In this document: positions 10,585-19,626 of the stretch, piece by piece
Layout: the number at the start of each line of letters is the position of its first letter
How positions within the stretch are numbered: position 1 is the first letter of the stretch
NCBI RefSeq assembly: GCF_000250675.2
Contig: NC_018681.1
Coordinates: 9,362,001 to 9,426,000, forward strand
Origin: Nocardia brasiliensis ATCC 700358
Lineage (GTDB): Bacteria > Actinomycetota > Actinomycetes > Mycobacteriales > Mycobacteriaceae
DNA length: 64,000 bases
Reading direction: 5' to 3'
Program-made: the position numbers and the translations under genes
Notes under the pieces: generated by a model
What the model was told of the DNA's origin: nothing
The model's input: only the letters and a program-made list of their open reading frames with translations
Databases searched by the model: none

Positions 10585-11058
10585 ATGGGCCATATCAAGT
10601 ACGCGAGTGACGTCGGAGCGCCTGTCGAGGTCGCCTTCACCTATACGGACAACCACCTGTTCGTCCCGGATTGGATGTTCGGCGTCGCCGGCTTCGAACC
10701 CGACGGGGAGCTCGACCACGGCCTCGGCGCCACGTTCACCGCCGCCACCCGGCTGCTGATGTTCTGGCGGCCGGCCATGACATGCGAGGTCACCGAATAT
10801 CGCCGCAACGTCGTGATCGGGTATACGCTGCGTGGGCGTTTATCCGGGACCCTGACGCTGCGCTTCGACCCACTCGGTTACGGGAGGTCGGTGCTGACGT
10901 CGGAGGCGGAGTACAGTCCACCGCGCGGCTTCGCGGGGCGCCTCTGCGTCGGTCTGGTGGACTCCGCCGTGAAATCGGCGCTCCGCCGCACCGAGTCCCA
11001 ATTGCGAAGGGAGATAGAAGAATTCCACGGTACCGATCTTGTCGGTCGGATTGCGTAG
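10585..11058 (+). CDS. SRPBCC (START/Bet v1-like) family protein
   Basis: 157 residues from ATG 10585. The pattern of an N-terminal strand with VGAPVEVAFTYTDNH, a central VPDWMFGVAGFEP and a long C-terminal helix is that of polyketide-cyclase-like SRPBCC proteins, which bind hydrophobic ligands in a helix-grip cavity. No catalytic residues can be assigned. GGGAGGG just before 10585 favours that start over the ATG at 10567. Its TAG stop overlaps the -10 box of the RNase H gene. Confidence 0.8.
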   Translation: MGHIKYASDVGAPVEVAFTYTDNHLFVPDWMFGVAGFEPDGELDHGLGATFTAATRLLMFWRPAMTCEVTEYRRNVVIGYTLRGRLSGTLTLRFDPLGYGRSVLTSEAEYSPPRGFAGRLCVGLVDSAVKSALRRTESQLRREIEEFHGTDLVGRIA

Positions 11059-11061
11059 GGT
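11056..11061 (+). promoter_or_regulatory. -10 box predicting a leaderless RNase H transcript
   Basis: TAGGGT overlapping the stop codon of the preceding gene, then seven bases, then ATG at 11069. There is no ribosome site upstream of that ATG. Confidence 0.5.
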
Positions 11062-11068
11062 GCCAGCC

Positions 11069-11680
11069 ATGATCATCGTGAGCACCGACGGATCCTGCCT
11101 GCGCAACCCCGGCGGCGCCATCGGCTGGGCGTGGGTCAATCATCAGGGCTCCTCGGCCAGCGGCGGCGGCGCGTCCGGTACGAACCAGGTCGCGGAATTG
11201 CGCGCGGTACTGGAAGCGATTCTCGCCCATCCCGGTTCGGAACCCCTGCTGATCGAAAGCGATTCGCTGTACGCGATCAAGTGCGCGTCGGAGTGGATCT
11301 CCAGCTGGCGACTCAACGGCTGGCGCACCTCGACCGGCGGCGCCGTGAAGAACGTAGAGCTCATCCGCCAGATCGACAAAGCGATCGCCGGTCGGCCCGG
11401 CCCGGTTCGATTCCGTTGGGTCCGTGGCCATGTCGGCAACTACTTCAACGAGCAGGCCGACGCGCTTGCCGGAGAAGCGGCTCGGAAGGCGGCCGCCTCG
11501 GCAGCCGTCGCCGAGGCGAACACCGCGGAAATCCCCGCGGTGACTGTGGAAGAAGCGCCGGCGGTGCCGGACGTGTTGCAGCACAAGCCCGAACGGTCAC
11601 GCCCACCGGCTGCCGTCTCGGGCCAGGCCGCGGGGAAGGCGGCCGCGCCGTCGGCGCCACAGGCATTGACGCTGTTCTGA
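11069..11680 (+). CDS. Ribonuclease H type I
   Basis: 203 residues: an RNase HI fold of about 140 residues plus a C-terminal Ala/Pro/Glu-rich tail of about 60. The active-site carboxylates are visible as Asp7 (STDGSC), Glu43 (NQVAELRAV), Asp65 (ESDSLYA) and Asp131 (NEQADALA), with His121 in WVRGHVGN. It cuts the RNA strand of RNA:DNA hybrids. The tail lacks a recognisable domain. I chose the ATG at 11069 because the homologous region starts there. A 13-bp hairpin follows. Confidence 0.9.
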   Translation: MIIVSTDGSCLRNPGGAIGWAWVNHQGSSASGGGASGTNQVAELRAVLEAILAHPGSEPLLIESDSLYAIKCASEWISSWRLNGWRTSTGGAVKNVELIRQIDKAIAGRPGPVRFRWVRGHVGNYFNEQADALAGEAARKAAASAAVAEANTAEIPAVTVEEAPAVPDVLQHKPERSRPPAAVSGQAAGKAAAPSAPQALTLF

Positions 11681-11705
11681 TTTCGCGGAATGGCCGCCCG
11701 AATGA

Positions 11706-11740
11706 CCTCCGGCGGTGGTGGCTCGGCCCACCGCCGGAGG
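11706..11740. terminator. Bidirectional hairpin between RNase H and the mce operon
   Basis: Arms CCTCCGGCGGTGG (11706-11718) and its complement (11728-11740) with a 9-base loop, between two convergent stop codons. Confidence 0.7.
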
Positions 11741-11765
11741 CGCTCGGTGCCTTACCGTCCCGGGA

Positions 11766-12581
11766 TCAGTTGCCCGGGGCGGGGGTGGGCTGCTCGGTCG
11801 GAGCGGGCTGACCCTCCGGCCCGGCGGGCGCGTTCGGCGCCGGAGCGGGCGCACCGGGCAGGCCGGTGCCCGCGCCCTTCAGCATCGGCGAATCGAGCTT
11901 CTCGACCAGCCACTTGTCACCGGACTTGGTGAGCTGCGCGATCACCACGACGAACTGCCGCTCCGGGTTCGACTGGGTGAAGTTGGTCCGGTACTGCGTC
12001 AGCGTGACGAGCACGTTCGCCGAGGTCTTGTCGCCGGACTGGTAGCCGCACTGCACGTCGTCGACCCAGGACTTCACCTTGGCCTGCACCATGGCGTCCT
12101 TGAGCGCCTTGGTCGCGTCGTCGAACTCCTTCAGGAATTCGCCACTCGCACCGGACTTCACCTTGGTGAAGTAGCCGTCGAGATCCTTCGAGTAGTCGTA
12201 GATCGAGACGTCCTTGCCGAACGAGCATGCGGCGTTGGTCGCGTCCCGGATCGCGTCGAGCTTGTCGCCGCGATCCTTGCCCTGCAGGAAGAACACCACC
12301 ACCGCGGTGATCGCCGCGACCGCGAGCACGCCCGCCACGAAGGCCGCGATCAGCGGCACCGAGCCGGACCGGCCCGACGCGGCCGGTTGGCCTGCGCCCT
12401 TACCGAGATCGGTCTCGGGCGTGCTGATCCGGTCGGACTTGTCGGCCTCAGCGGCCGGTGCCGCCTCGGTCTTGGACAGCTCGGGCGTGGCTGCCGCGGT
12501 CTCGGACTGCTCGCCCGCATCCTTCGCGGCATCCGCCGCGGTCTCGGCGTCCTTGTTGGTGTCGGCGTCGTCGGTGGACAT
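11766..12581 (-). CDS. Mce-associated membrane protein
   Basis: 271 residues. An acidic, Ala-rich cytoplasmic N-terminus (1-90) precedes one transmembrane helix (about 95-120, IAAFVAGVLAVAAITAVVVFFL), followed by an NTF2/cystatin-like extracytoplasmic domain with two cysteines, and a Pro-rich tail. This is the architecture of Mas proteins, which follow mceF in actinomycete mce operons and are thought to stabilise the transporter. The ATG at 12581 is chosen because upstream codons add only Arg-rich, non-homologous sequence. It lies 132 bases after mceF and probably belongs to the operon. Confidence 0.88.
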   Translation of the reverse strand: MSTDDADTNKDAETAADAAKDAGEQSETAAATPELSKTEAAPAAEADKSDRISTPETDLGKGAGQPAASGRSGSVPLIAAFVAGVLAVAAITAVVVFFLQGKDRGDKLDAIRDATNAACSFGKDVSIYDYSKDLDGYFTKVKSGASGEFLKEFDDATKALKDAMVQAKVKSWVDDVQCGYQSGDKTSANVLVTLTQYRTNFTQSNPERQFVVVIAQLTKSGDKWLVEKLDSPMLKGAGTGLPGAPAPAPNAPAGPEGQPAPTEQPTPAPGN

Positions 12582-12713
12582 CGATACAAACCTGCACTTT
12601 CCCGGCGCGCGGGCGCACCGATCGACTGACGGGCCCGCATCTCGGGCGAACCGTACGCGTTCTACCGGCGAGTATGCCCGGACCCGCGCGATCGACGCGG
12701 GGCCGGGGGCCAC

Positions 12714-13886
12714 TCACCGCACCGGGGGCATGGTCCGTTCGTTCGGATCGACACCCGGCGGCATGTGCGCGCCGTTGTTCGGCACATCTGGCCGCGGCGC
12801 GTTCGCGGCGCCGCGAATGTACATACCAGGAGGCGGATTCTCGCAGTAGTTCCACTTCGGAATCGAGCCGTCCTGCACGGTCTCGTTACGGATCTGCGGG
12901 GTGTTGTAGGTGCAGAACGGGCGCGGCCACAGATCGAGGATCGCGTGGAACTCGCCGTCGTGCGCCGGCACACCCAGCGCCTCGGCACCGGCCGCGAGCG
13001 AGGGGAACAGCGCGCGCAGCGCGGGCAACCGCAGCTGCGCGGCCTTGGTCATCGCCGAGAAGTTGGCGGCCAGGCTGGTGATCGGGTCGCTGGTCTTGTC
13101 GAGCACCGCGCCGAGCCCGGCCAGTTGCCCCGGCGCGCGCTCCAGCACGCCCTGCAGTTCGGTGTTCGCGTTGTTGAACTGCTCGAACAGCGTCCCGGAG
13201 TTGCGGGTCAGCGTGGCGAGGTCGGGCTGGGCGTTGGAGGTGGTCTCCGCGATGGTGCGCAGGTTGCTGATCAGGTTGGTGGTCTGCGGCAGCAGGCTGT
13301 CGAAGCCGGCCATGGCCAGGCTGATGCCGTTGACCATGCCGCGCAACTGATCCGGGCCGCCGCTGAGCGCGGTGTCGAGCTCGCTGAGGATCACGCCGAA
13401 CTTGTCCGGGTCGACCTGCGCGATGAGGGCGCTGGAATTGTCCAGCACGGACCAGATCGGGGTCGGGGTCTTGATCTTGGCGGCATCGAACTTGATCACC
13501 GCGCCGTCCCCGAGGTAGGGGCCCTGCTCGGTGCCGGGGCGGAAGTCGATGTACTGCTCGCCCGCGCCGGAGAGCGCCTGCACCGAGATATCGGTGTCGA
13601 TCGGGATCTTGAACTTGCTCTCGATCTGGGCCGACGCCGCGATGGCCTGGCCGCGATCGGTGAGTTCGATCGAGGTCACCTTGCCGATGCGATAGCCGCG
13701 CAACGTCACGTCGTTGCCCGGCTGCAGCCCGCCGGAGCGGTCCAGGTTCACCGTGACGGTGTAGTTGGACCGCAACGGGTTGACCCGCATGACGCTCACC
13801 ATCAGATAGGCGGCGCCGATGACGAACACCAGCACCAGGCCGATGGTCGACAGGACCAGCTTGTGCTCTTTCAGCTTCGCGATCAC
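12714..13886 (-). CDS. mceF: MCE-family protein MceF
   Basis: 390 residues. One N-terminal transmembrane helix (about 10-32) is followed by the MlaD/MCE domain (TVTVNLDRSGGLQPGNDVTLRGYRIGKV) and a long helical region rich in Leu and Asn, then a Pro-rich C-terminus. It is the sixth of the six MCE subunits expected to form a lipid-conducting tube across the periplasm. GTG start; the GTGA overlaps the mceE stop by four bases. Confidence 0.93.
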   Translation of the reverse strand: MIAKLKEHKLVLSTIGLVLVFVIGAAYLMVSVMRVNPLRSNYTVTVNLDRSGGLQPGNDVTLRGYRIGKVTSIELTDRGQAIAASAQIESKFKIPIDTDISVQALSGAGEQYIDFRPGTEQGPYLGDGAVIKFDAAKIKTPTPIWSVLDNSSALIAQVDPDKFGVILSELDTALSGGPDQLRGMVNGISLAMAGFDSLLPQTTNLISNLRTIAETTSNAQPDLATLTRNSGTLFEQFNNANTELQGVLERAPGQLAGLGAVLDKTSDPITSLAANFSAMTKAAQLRLPALRALFPSLAAGAEALGVPAHDGEFHAILDLWPRPFCTYNTPQIRNETVQDGSIPKWNYCENPPPGMYIRGAANAPRPDVPNNGAHMPPGVDPNERTMPPVR

Positions 13887-14986
13887 CGGTGACCCCCCTG
13901 CACTCGGGACTGCACGATCTGCAGCACCTGGATCAGGCTGCCCGCGAAGTCCTGCAGATCCTGCAGGTCCTGGAGCCTGCCGTGCTCCGGGTCGGTCAGC
14001 GCGCTGAGGTCGAGGTTGGTCGCGGTGGCGTAGACCGCGAAGCTCTTGCCCTTGAAGGTCGCGTCGAGCTTGGGCCGCAGCACATGTGCGCGATCGAGCA
14101 GGATCTCGAGGTTGTCCCCGGTGGCCGAGAGCGCGTCCATCAGCTGCCGGGTGTTGTCCAGCAGACTGGCGAGCTGCTCGCCGGAGCTGCTCGCGTAGTC
14201 GCCGAGCGCGGCGCTGGTGGTCGACACCTTGGTCAGCAGATCACCGATGGCGCGGTTGTTCTCGGCGATCGCGCCGATCATCTGCGGCAGGGTGTCGGCC
14301 ACCTGGCCGAGCTCGTTGCGCCGGGTCTCGATGGTGTTGGCCAGCGCGCTGAACTCGGTCAGCACCCCGTCCACCTTCGCGCTGTTGTCGTTCAAACTGC
14401 CGATCACCCCGGTCATTTCGGTGATCAGGTGGGACAGCTGGCCGCCGCGCCCGCCGACGATGGAGTCCAGCTCCGAGGTCAGCTTGCTCAAGCTGGCGAC
14501 GCCACCGCCGTTGAACAGCATGGAGATCGAGATCAGCAGCTGCTCGACGGTCGCGCCCGCGGAGGTCTTGTCCAGCCCGAGGGTGGCGCCGTCGCGCAGC
14601 ATGGTCGCGCCCGCCTCGGTCTTCGGCTTGGACACCGCGATGAACACGTCACCGAGCGGGGTGGCCTGGCGCAGTTCGGCCGTGCTGCCCTCGGGCAACT
14701 CGATGTCCTTGCTGATCTGCAGGTCGACGACCGCCTGGAAGTTCTTGGTGGTGATCTTGGAGACCACGCCGACATCCGAGCCGCCGATCTTCACCTTCGC
14801 CTGATCGGGCAGGTTCAGCGCGTTCTCGAAAACCGCGTGGACCGTGTAGGTTTCGCCGCCGACACCCGGTTTGGGCAGCGGCAGCTTCTCCACCGTGAGC
14901 CCGCACCCGGAGGTGACCGACACGGCCGCCACCGCCGCCAGCGCCATCAGCGCCCGTCGTGCCTTGATCGTCATTCGATACGTCAT
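13883..14986 (-). CDS. mceE: MCE-family lipoprotein MceE
   Basis: 367 residues. A signal sequence ends in a lipobox (SVTSGC), as expected for MceE, which is the lipoprotein subunit of actinomycete Mce complexes. The MCE domain (YTVHAVFENALNLPDQAKVKIGG) and a long helical domain follow. The ATG overlaps the mceD stop; a second ATG at 14974 would shorten the signal by four residues. Confidence 0.93.
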   Translation of the reverse strand: MTYRMTIKARRALMALAAVAAVSVTSGCGLTVEKLPLPKPGVGGETYTVHAVFENALNLPDQAKVKIGGSDVGVVSKITTKNFQAVVDLQISKDIELPEGSTAELRQATPLGDVFIAVSKPKTEAGATMLRDGATLGLDKTSAGATVEQLLISISMLFNGGGVASLSKLTSELDSIVGGRGGQLSHLITEMTGVIGSLNDNSAKVDGVLTEFSALANTIETRRNELGQVADTLPQMIGAIAENNRAIGDLLTKVSTTSAALGDYASSSGEQLASLLDNTRQLMDALSATGDNLEILLDRAHVLRPKLDATFKGKSFAVYATATNLDLSALTDPEHGRLQDLQDLQDFAGSLIQVLQIVQSRVQGGHR

Positions 14987-16092
14987 TTCGTCAGTCCGAG
15001 CAGCGCTGCCGTGAGGCCGTAATCCGGCCCGAAGTCCTGGCCGTATCCGGTACGGCAGCCCTCCGCCTTCATCTGGATGCGTTCGCAGAACAGGCTCAGG
15101 ATGTCGCCGGTCAGGGCCGTGCCGATGACCGCGTGCAGGCGCACGTAGCCGTGCTCGCGGTTCATGATCTTGTCGACGTTCTGGAAGGCCAGCGGCGCCA
15201 CGTCGACGACCTCGGTGATGCCGTAGGCGTTGTCGCGCAACTGCTGGGTGACATTGGTGAGTCCGGCCATCGAACCCGCCAGCTGGTCCTGGTACTGCAC
15301 CAGGGTCGTGCTGGTGTTGGCGAGGAAGTCGTTGATCTGGTTCAACGTCGCCTGCAGACCGGGCGACTGCTCCGCGAGCAGCCCGGTGAGCTGAGTCATC
15401 CGGTTGCTGAAATCGCGCACCGACTGGTCGTTGTCGGCCAGCATCGTGGTCAGCTCGTTCAGCTTCACGATGATGTTGGACACCGCGTCCTTGTTGTCGA
15501 CACCGATCTTCAGCGCGCCGGACAGGGCGTTGAGCGTGTCACGCATCTTCTCGCCGTTGCCGTTCACCATCGGGTACAGCACCCGGCCCGAGAGCGGGCC
15601 GAGGCCTTCGCTGCCCGGCTCGGGCTTGAGCGCGGCGGCGAACTGATCGATGGTCTTGATCATCGTGTCCAGCTCGACCGGAGTCTTGGTCTTGGCCAGC
15701 GGCAGGTGCGCACCGTCGGCCAGCGTGTCGCCCTTGGTGTAGACCGGGGTGAGCTCGACATGCCGGTCGGTCACGATGGACGGCGAAATGATCGCCGCCA
15801 TCGCGTCTTTCGGAATCTTCACGTCGTTGTTGATCGACATGTGCACCTCGACGAGGGTGCCCTTCGGCACGATCTTCTCGACCTTGCCGACATCGAGCCC
15901 GAGCACCGTGATCGGGTTGCCCTCGTAGATGCCCGCGATGTTCTCGAAGTCCGCGGTGATCCGAATCGTCTGGCCCAGCGCGTTGTTCACCGAGGTCGGC
16001 ACCAGCGAGCAGCTTCCGACGGTCAGTGCGGCCGCACTGACCAGCAGCAGTTTGGCGAGGGAACGGAGTTTGACGGTCTTGGCGAAGCTCAT
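14983..16092 (-). CDS. mceD: MCE-family protein MceD with a lipobox
   Basis: 369 residues. The N-terminus MSFAKTVKLRSLAKLLL is followed by AAALTVGSCSLVP, a plausible lipobox (VGSC), then the MCE domain (IRITADFENIAGIYEGNPITVLG) and long helical region. Mce complexes usually have one lipoprotein, MceE; here MceD also looks lipidated. The ATG at 16092 overlaps the mceC stop (ATGA). The C-terminus has a pair of cysteines (FCER, EGCRTG). Confidence 0.92.
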   Translation of the reverse strand: MSFAKTVKLRSLAKLLLVSAAALTVGSCSLVPTSVNNALGQTIRITADFENIAGIYEGNPITVLGLDVGKVEKIVPKGTLVEVHMSINNDVKIPKDAMAAIISPSIVTDRHVELTPVYTKGDTLADGAHLPLAKTKTPVELDTMIKTIDQFAAALKPEPGSEGLGPLSGRVLYPMVNGNGEKMRDTLNALSGALKIGVDNKDAVSNIIVKLNELTTMLADNDQSVRDFSNRMTQLTGLLAEQSPGLQATLNQINDFLANTSTTLVQYQDQLAGSMAGLTNVTQQLRDNAYGITEVVDVAPLAFQNVDKIMNREHGYVRLHAVIGTALTGDILSLFCERIQMKAEGCRTGYGQDFGPDYGLTAALLGLTK

Positions 16093-17090
16093 CCCTGGCA
16101 CCCCTCGATCGCGTTGGCGAAGCACAACCAGTTGTCCGGGAACAGCCACGGGAGGCCGACGTCGCCGTACGGTCCGCTGCCGCCCCAGGAGTTCGCCAGG
16201 TAGCGCACCGTCGGCGGCATCAGCGAAAGCAACCGGTCCAGATTGTCCTTGTTCTTCTGCAGGCCCTCGGCCATGGTGTTGAGCTGCTGGATGGTCGGGC
16301 CGAGCTGGTTGTCGTTCTCCGCGCCGATCGCCTGCAGCTGCTTGGTGAGCTGGGCGACGTTGTCGAGCAGCTGGCGCAGCAGCCCCTGCCGCTCCATCAC
16401 CCGGTTCGCGATGGCCTCACCCTGGGTGATCACCAGCAGCACACTGTTGCGGTTGTCGCCCAGGATCTGGGTGACCCGGTTCAGGTCCTTGAGCAGGCTG
16501 TCCACCTCGTCGCGGCGGGTGTCCATCACCTTGGCCAGCGCGCCGACACTGTCGAGCGCCTGCGCCATCAGCTGCGGCGAATCGCCCATCTGCTGATTGA
16601 TCAGGTTCAGCGACTCGGACAGCTTCTTGGTGTCGAGCGCCTCGAACTTCGGCGTGCCGACCTGCACCACATCGGCGAGGTTGTACGGAACGGCGGTGTT
16701 GGACACCGGGATTCGGCCGCCCTTCAGGCCGGTGCCGTCGCCGGGCTCCAGATCCACATACCGGGCGCCGAGCAGCGTCGCCATCTTGATCGAGGCGCGC
16801 GCGTCCGGCCCGAGCTTGACCCCGTTGTCGACGCTCAGCGTCAGCAGCACGTGGTCGCCCTCGAGTTTCGCGCCGTCCACCCGGCCGCTCGTCACGCCCG
16901 CGATGGCCACCCGGTCGCCGACCTTGATGCCCGCGGCCTGCACGAACTCGGCCTTGATCGACTGCTCACCGACGCCGAGCAGCTTGATCGCGCTGGAGGC
17001 GAGCAGCAGCGCGACGATGAGCGCACCGCCGATGATGCCGAGCCAGAAGTAGCGGTTGTTGTCGAACTTGGTCTTGAGCTTGCTCATCAT
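16089..17090 (-). CDS. mceC: MCE-family protein MceC
   Basis: 333 residues from the ATG at 17090. One N-terminal transmembrane helix (YFWLGIIGGALIVALLLA), MCE domain (VGDRVAIAGVTSGRVDGAKL) and coiled-coil-like helical part. The start is the first of two adjacent ATGs in ATGATGA, which overlaps the mceB stop; the second, at 17087, is equally possible. It acts as one ring-forming subunit of the Mce lipid importer. Confidence 0.93.
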   Translation of the reverse strand: MMSKLKTKFDNNRYFWLGIIGGALIVALLLASSAIKLLGVGEQSIKAEFVQAAGIKVGDRVAIAGVTSGRVDGAKLEGDHVLLTLSVDNGVKLGPDARASIKMATLLGARYVDLEPGDGTGLKGGRIPVSNTAVPYNLADVVQVGTPKFEALDTKKLSESLNLINQQMGDSPQLMAQALDSVGALAKVMDTRRDEVDSLLKDLNRVTQILGDNRNSVLLVITQGEAIANRVMERQGLLRQLLDNVAQLTKQLQAIGAENDNQLGPTIQQLNTMAEGLQKNKDNLDRLLSLMPPTVRYLANSWGGSGPYGDVGLPWLFPDNWLCFANAIEGCQG

Positions 17091-18130
17091 GGGCGGCACA
17101 CCGCCGAGTGCGAAGTGCCACCGATCTGCGAGAACAGACCGCGCGGGAACAGCACGCCGTACAGCGAGACGTCCAAGCCGCACAGGTAGGCGTTGGCGTA
17201 GCCGCCCTCGGAGGTGTGCTTGCCGCCGATCGAGACGATGTTGGGCAGGTCGACCGCCATCTGGTCGAGCTTGGCGCCGTTGTTCAGCAGTAGCGTGAGT
17301 GCCGCGCTGGTGGAGTTCTGCGCGGTCTGCAGCTTCGGCTGGATGTTGCCGACCATGTCCACCAGCGAACTGGTGGCGTTGGCGATCTGCACGGTCGAGG
17401 ACTGCAACGACTGCCCCTGCTCGTACAACCCGCCGATCAAGGCCCGGGTCTGGGTCACCAGGGTCTCCAATTCATCACCTCGTTTGGCCAACCCCGACAT
17501 CACGCCGGACAGGTTGACGATCACGTCGGACAGGATCGCGTCCCGCCGCTGGAAATCGGTGGCCAGCTGCGCGGCCTGCACGATGAACGCGCTCAACGAG
17601 ACCCCGTCGCCCTGCAGGGCCTGGATGAAAGTCTCGGACAACCGGTTCACCTGCTCGGGCTGCAGCGCCTGGAACAGCGGCTGAAAACCGTTGAGCAGCC
17701 CGGACACATCGAACGACGGCTCGGTGCGCTCCAGCGGAATCGATCCGTTGTTCTTCAGCTGCGCCGGGCTCGGCGCCTTGCCCGGCGCCAGCGCGACATA
17801 CCGCTGCCCGATCAGGTTCTGGTAGCGCACCAGGGCTTTGGTGTCGTCGAACAGGGTTTGATCCCGCTGCACGACGAAGGTCACCTTCGCCACCTGCTTC
17901 TTGGACTTCGGGTCGCGGTTCAGCTCGATCTTCTCGACCTTGCCGACCCGCACGCCGGCCATTCGGACATCGTCGCCGGTGTGCAGGCCGAGCACATCGG
18001 AGAACGTCGCGGAGTAGGTGTTGGTGTCGCCCTGGACGATGCGCGCCAAGGTATTCCAGACGACGACCGTCACCAGGATGGAGACGAGCGCGAAGATGCC
18101 GAACCCGATCAGCGGCTTTTTTATACTCAT
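17087..18130 (-). CDS. mceB: MCE-family protein MceB
   Basis: 347 residues. N-terminal transmembrane helix (IGFGIFALVSILVTVVVW), MCE domain (YSATFSDVLGLHTGDDVRMAG), helical domain and a short tail with two cysteines. The ATG overlaps the mceA stop by four bases. Position and length fit MceB of a six-subunit Mce set. Confidence 0.93.
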   Translation of the reverse strand: MSIKKPLIGFGIFALVSILVTVVVWNTLARIVQGDTNTYSATFSDVLGLHTGDDVRMAGVRVGKVEKIELNRDPKSKKQVAKVTFVVQRDQTLFDDTKALVRYQNLIGQRYVALAPGKAPSPAQLKNNGSIPLERTEPSFDVSGLLNGFQPLFQALQPEQVNRLSETFIQALQGDGVSLSAFIVQAAQLATDFQRRDAILSDVIVNLSGVMSGLAKRGDELETLVTQTRALIGGLYEQGQSLQSSTVQIANATSSLVDMVGNIQPKLQTAQNSTSAALTLLLNNGAKLDQMAVDLPNIVSIGGKHTSEGGYANAYLCGLDVSLYGVLFPRGLFSQIGGTSHSAVCRP

Positions 18131-19620
18131 CGGCTCGCCTCGCTCTGGGCCACGTGCATGGTCCCGCCCTTCAAGATCGAGCTCAACAGCAGGTATTCGG
18201 CGGTGGTCGGCTGCCGCCCGAGCAGCTGGGTGATCGCGGCATCGCCCTGGTAGGAGATCTCCCCGACCTTCGGCGCGCCCGCCGGTGCGGCGGCCGGCGG
18301 CACCGGGCCCGGCGCGGGCGCCGGAGCGGGCTGCCCGCCGAGCAGACCGGGCAGCATCGGGAACAGGCCCTCCAGCGGCGTGCCCGCGAACGGACGCGGC
18401 TCGCCGGCCACCGGGCCCGCGGCGGTCGCCGGGTTGGGCATGGTGACACCCGGGATCAGCGGCAGGCCCGGCATCGGCACCACCGGGGGCAGACCGGCGG
18501 CCGATTCCAGCGCGCGCGGCTTCAGCTTGTCCGGCAGCGGCGGCAGTTCGTTCACCGCGGGCGCGGTGGCGCAGCTCGGTCCGGCCAGCTCGCCGTAGCG
18601 CGGGCAGTCGGCCACGGTGTACGGCTTGTACGGCGTGAGCGTGATACCCGCGTTCCAGCGCTGCTGCTGTTGCGGACCCCAGGTGAAGGTGGTGTCCATC
18701 CGGCGCACCATCTCACTGAGATTCAGGATCGTGTTGGTGATCGCGGACGGATCCGCGGCCACCGCGCCGAACATATCGCTCGTGCCCGCGGTGACCTGCT
18801 TGCCCACATCACCGTTGCGCGCGAACAGATCGTTCACGGTGTCGACCGTGCTGCTGGTGCCGGTGATCAACGCGACGAGATCGGTGCGCCGGTCGGCGAT
18901 GGTGCGCGCGGTATCGACGGAAGTGCCGAGCACGTCGAGCAATTCGGGCGCGGACTGGTTCAGCGCGTGCATCGACGCGGACAGGTCACCGAGCATCACC
19001 CCGAGGTTCGGGATGGAGTCGTCCACCGACTGCAACCAGCGATCGAACCGTTCGACGGTGGAGCCGGGCATCCGGCCGCTGCCGTCGAGCGCCTGCGAGA
19101 GCGTGCCGAGCACGCGCCCGAACTGCATCGGATCGATCCGGTCCAGGATGTTGCGCACCGTGGTCAGGGTGTCCTGCAGCGCGAGCGTGCCCGCGCTGCG
19201 GTCCTCCTCGATGACCGAGCCCTCGCGCAGGAACTGATCGGCCGGGCCGTTGAAGACCAGCTCGACCGAGGTGACCGCGAACAGGTTGCTCGGCACCACC
19301 CGCGCGGTGACGTTCGACGGAACGCCCTTCGCGAACTCGGGTTTCATCTCGATCTGCACCTTCTGCAGCTCGCCTTTGGCCGCGACCTCGACGTCGGCGA
19401 CCTCGCCGACGAGCACGCCACGGAACTTGACGTCCGCCTTCTCCGGCAGGCCGTCACCGGTGGTGGTGAGGTTCGCGACGACGTTGACCTTGTCGACGAA
19501 GTAACCGGTGTAGCGGCCCATCAAGAACGCCAGCACGATCGCGAAGACGACCAGCCCGCCGACACCCGCGAGGAGCAGCTGGCGCATGGTGGGACCACGC
19601 CCACTCGGATCAATGATCAT
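18127..19620 (-). CDS. mceA: MCE-family protein MceA
   Basis: 497 residues, longer than its partners because of a Pro/Ala/Gly-rich C-terminal tail (about 350-460) ending in a segment typical of actinomycete MCE proteins. Transmembrane helix at about 12-34 and MCE domain (VVANLTTTGDGLPEKADVKFRG). The ATG at 19620 lies six bases after yrbEB; an internal ATG at residue 12 is an alternative. It is the first MCE subunit of the operon. Which numbered mycobacterial Mce set it corresponds to cannot be told from sequence reading. Confidence 0.92.
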   Translation of the reverse strand: MIIDPSGRGPTMRQLLLAGVGGLVVFAIVLAFLMGRYTGYFVDKVNVVANLTTTGDGLPEKADVKFRGVLVGEVADVEVAAKGELQKVQIEMKPEFAKGVPSNVTARVVPSNLFAVTSVELVFNGPADQFLREGSVIEEDRSAGTLALQDTLTTVRNILDRIDPMQFGRVLGTLSQALDGSGRMPGSTVERFDRWLQSVDDSIPNLGVMLGDLSASMHALNQSAPELLDVLGTSVDTARTIADRRTDLVALITGTSSTVDTVNDLFARNGDVGKQVTAGTSDMFGAVAADPSAITNTILNLSEMVRRMDTTFTWGPQQQQRWNAGITLTPYKPYTVADCPRYGELAGPSCATAPAVNELPPLPDKLKPRALESAAGLPPVVPMPGLPLIPGVTMPNPATAAGPVAGEPRPFAGTPLEGLFPMLPGLLGGQPAPAPAPGPVPPAAAPAGAPKVGEISYQGDAAITQLLGRQPTTAEYLLLSSILKGGTMHVAQSEASR

Positions 19621-19626
19621 CTCGTC

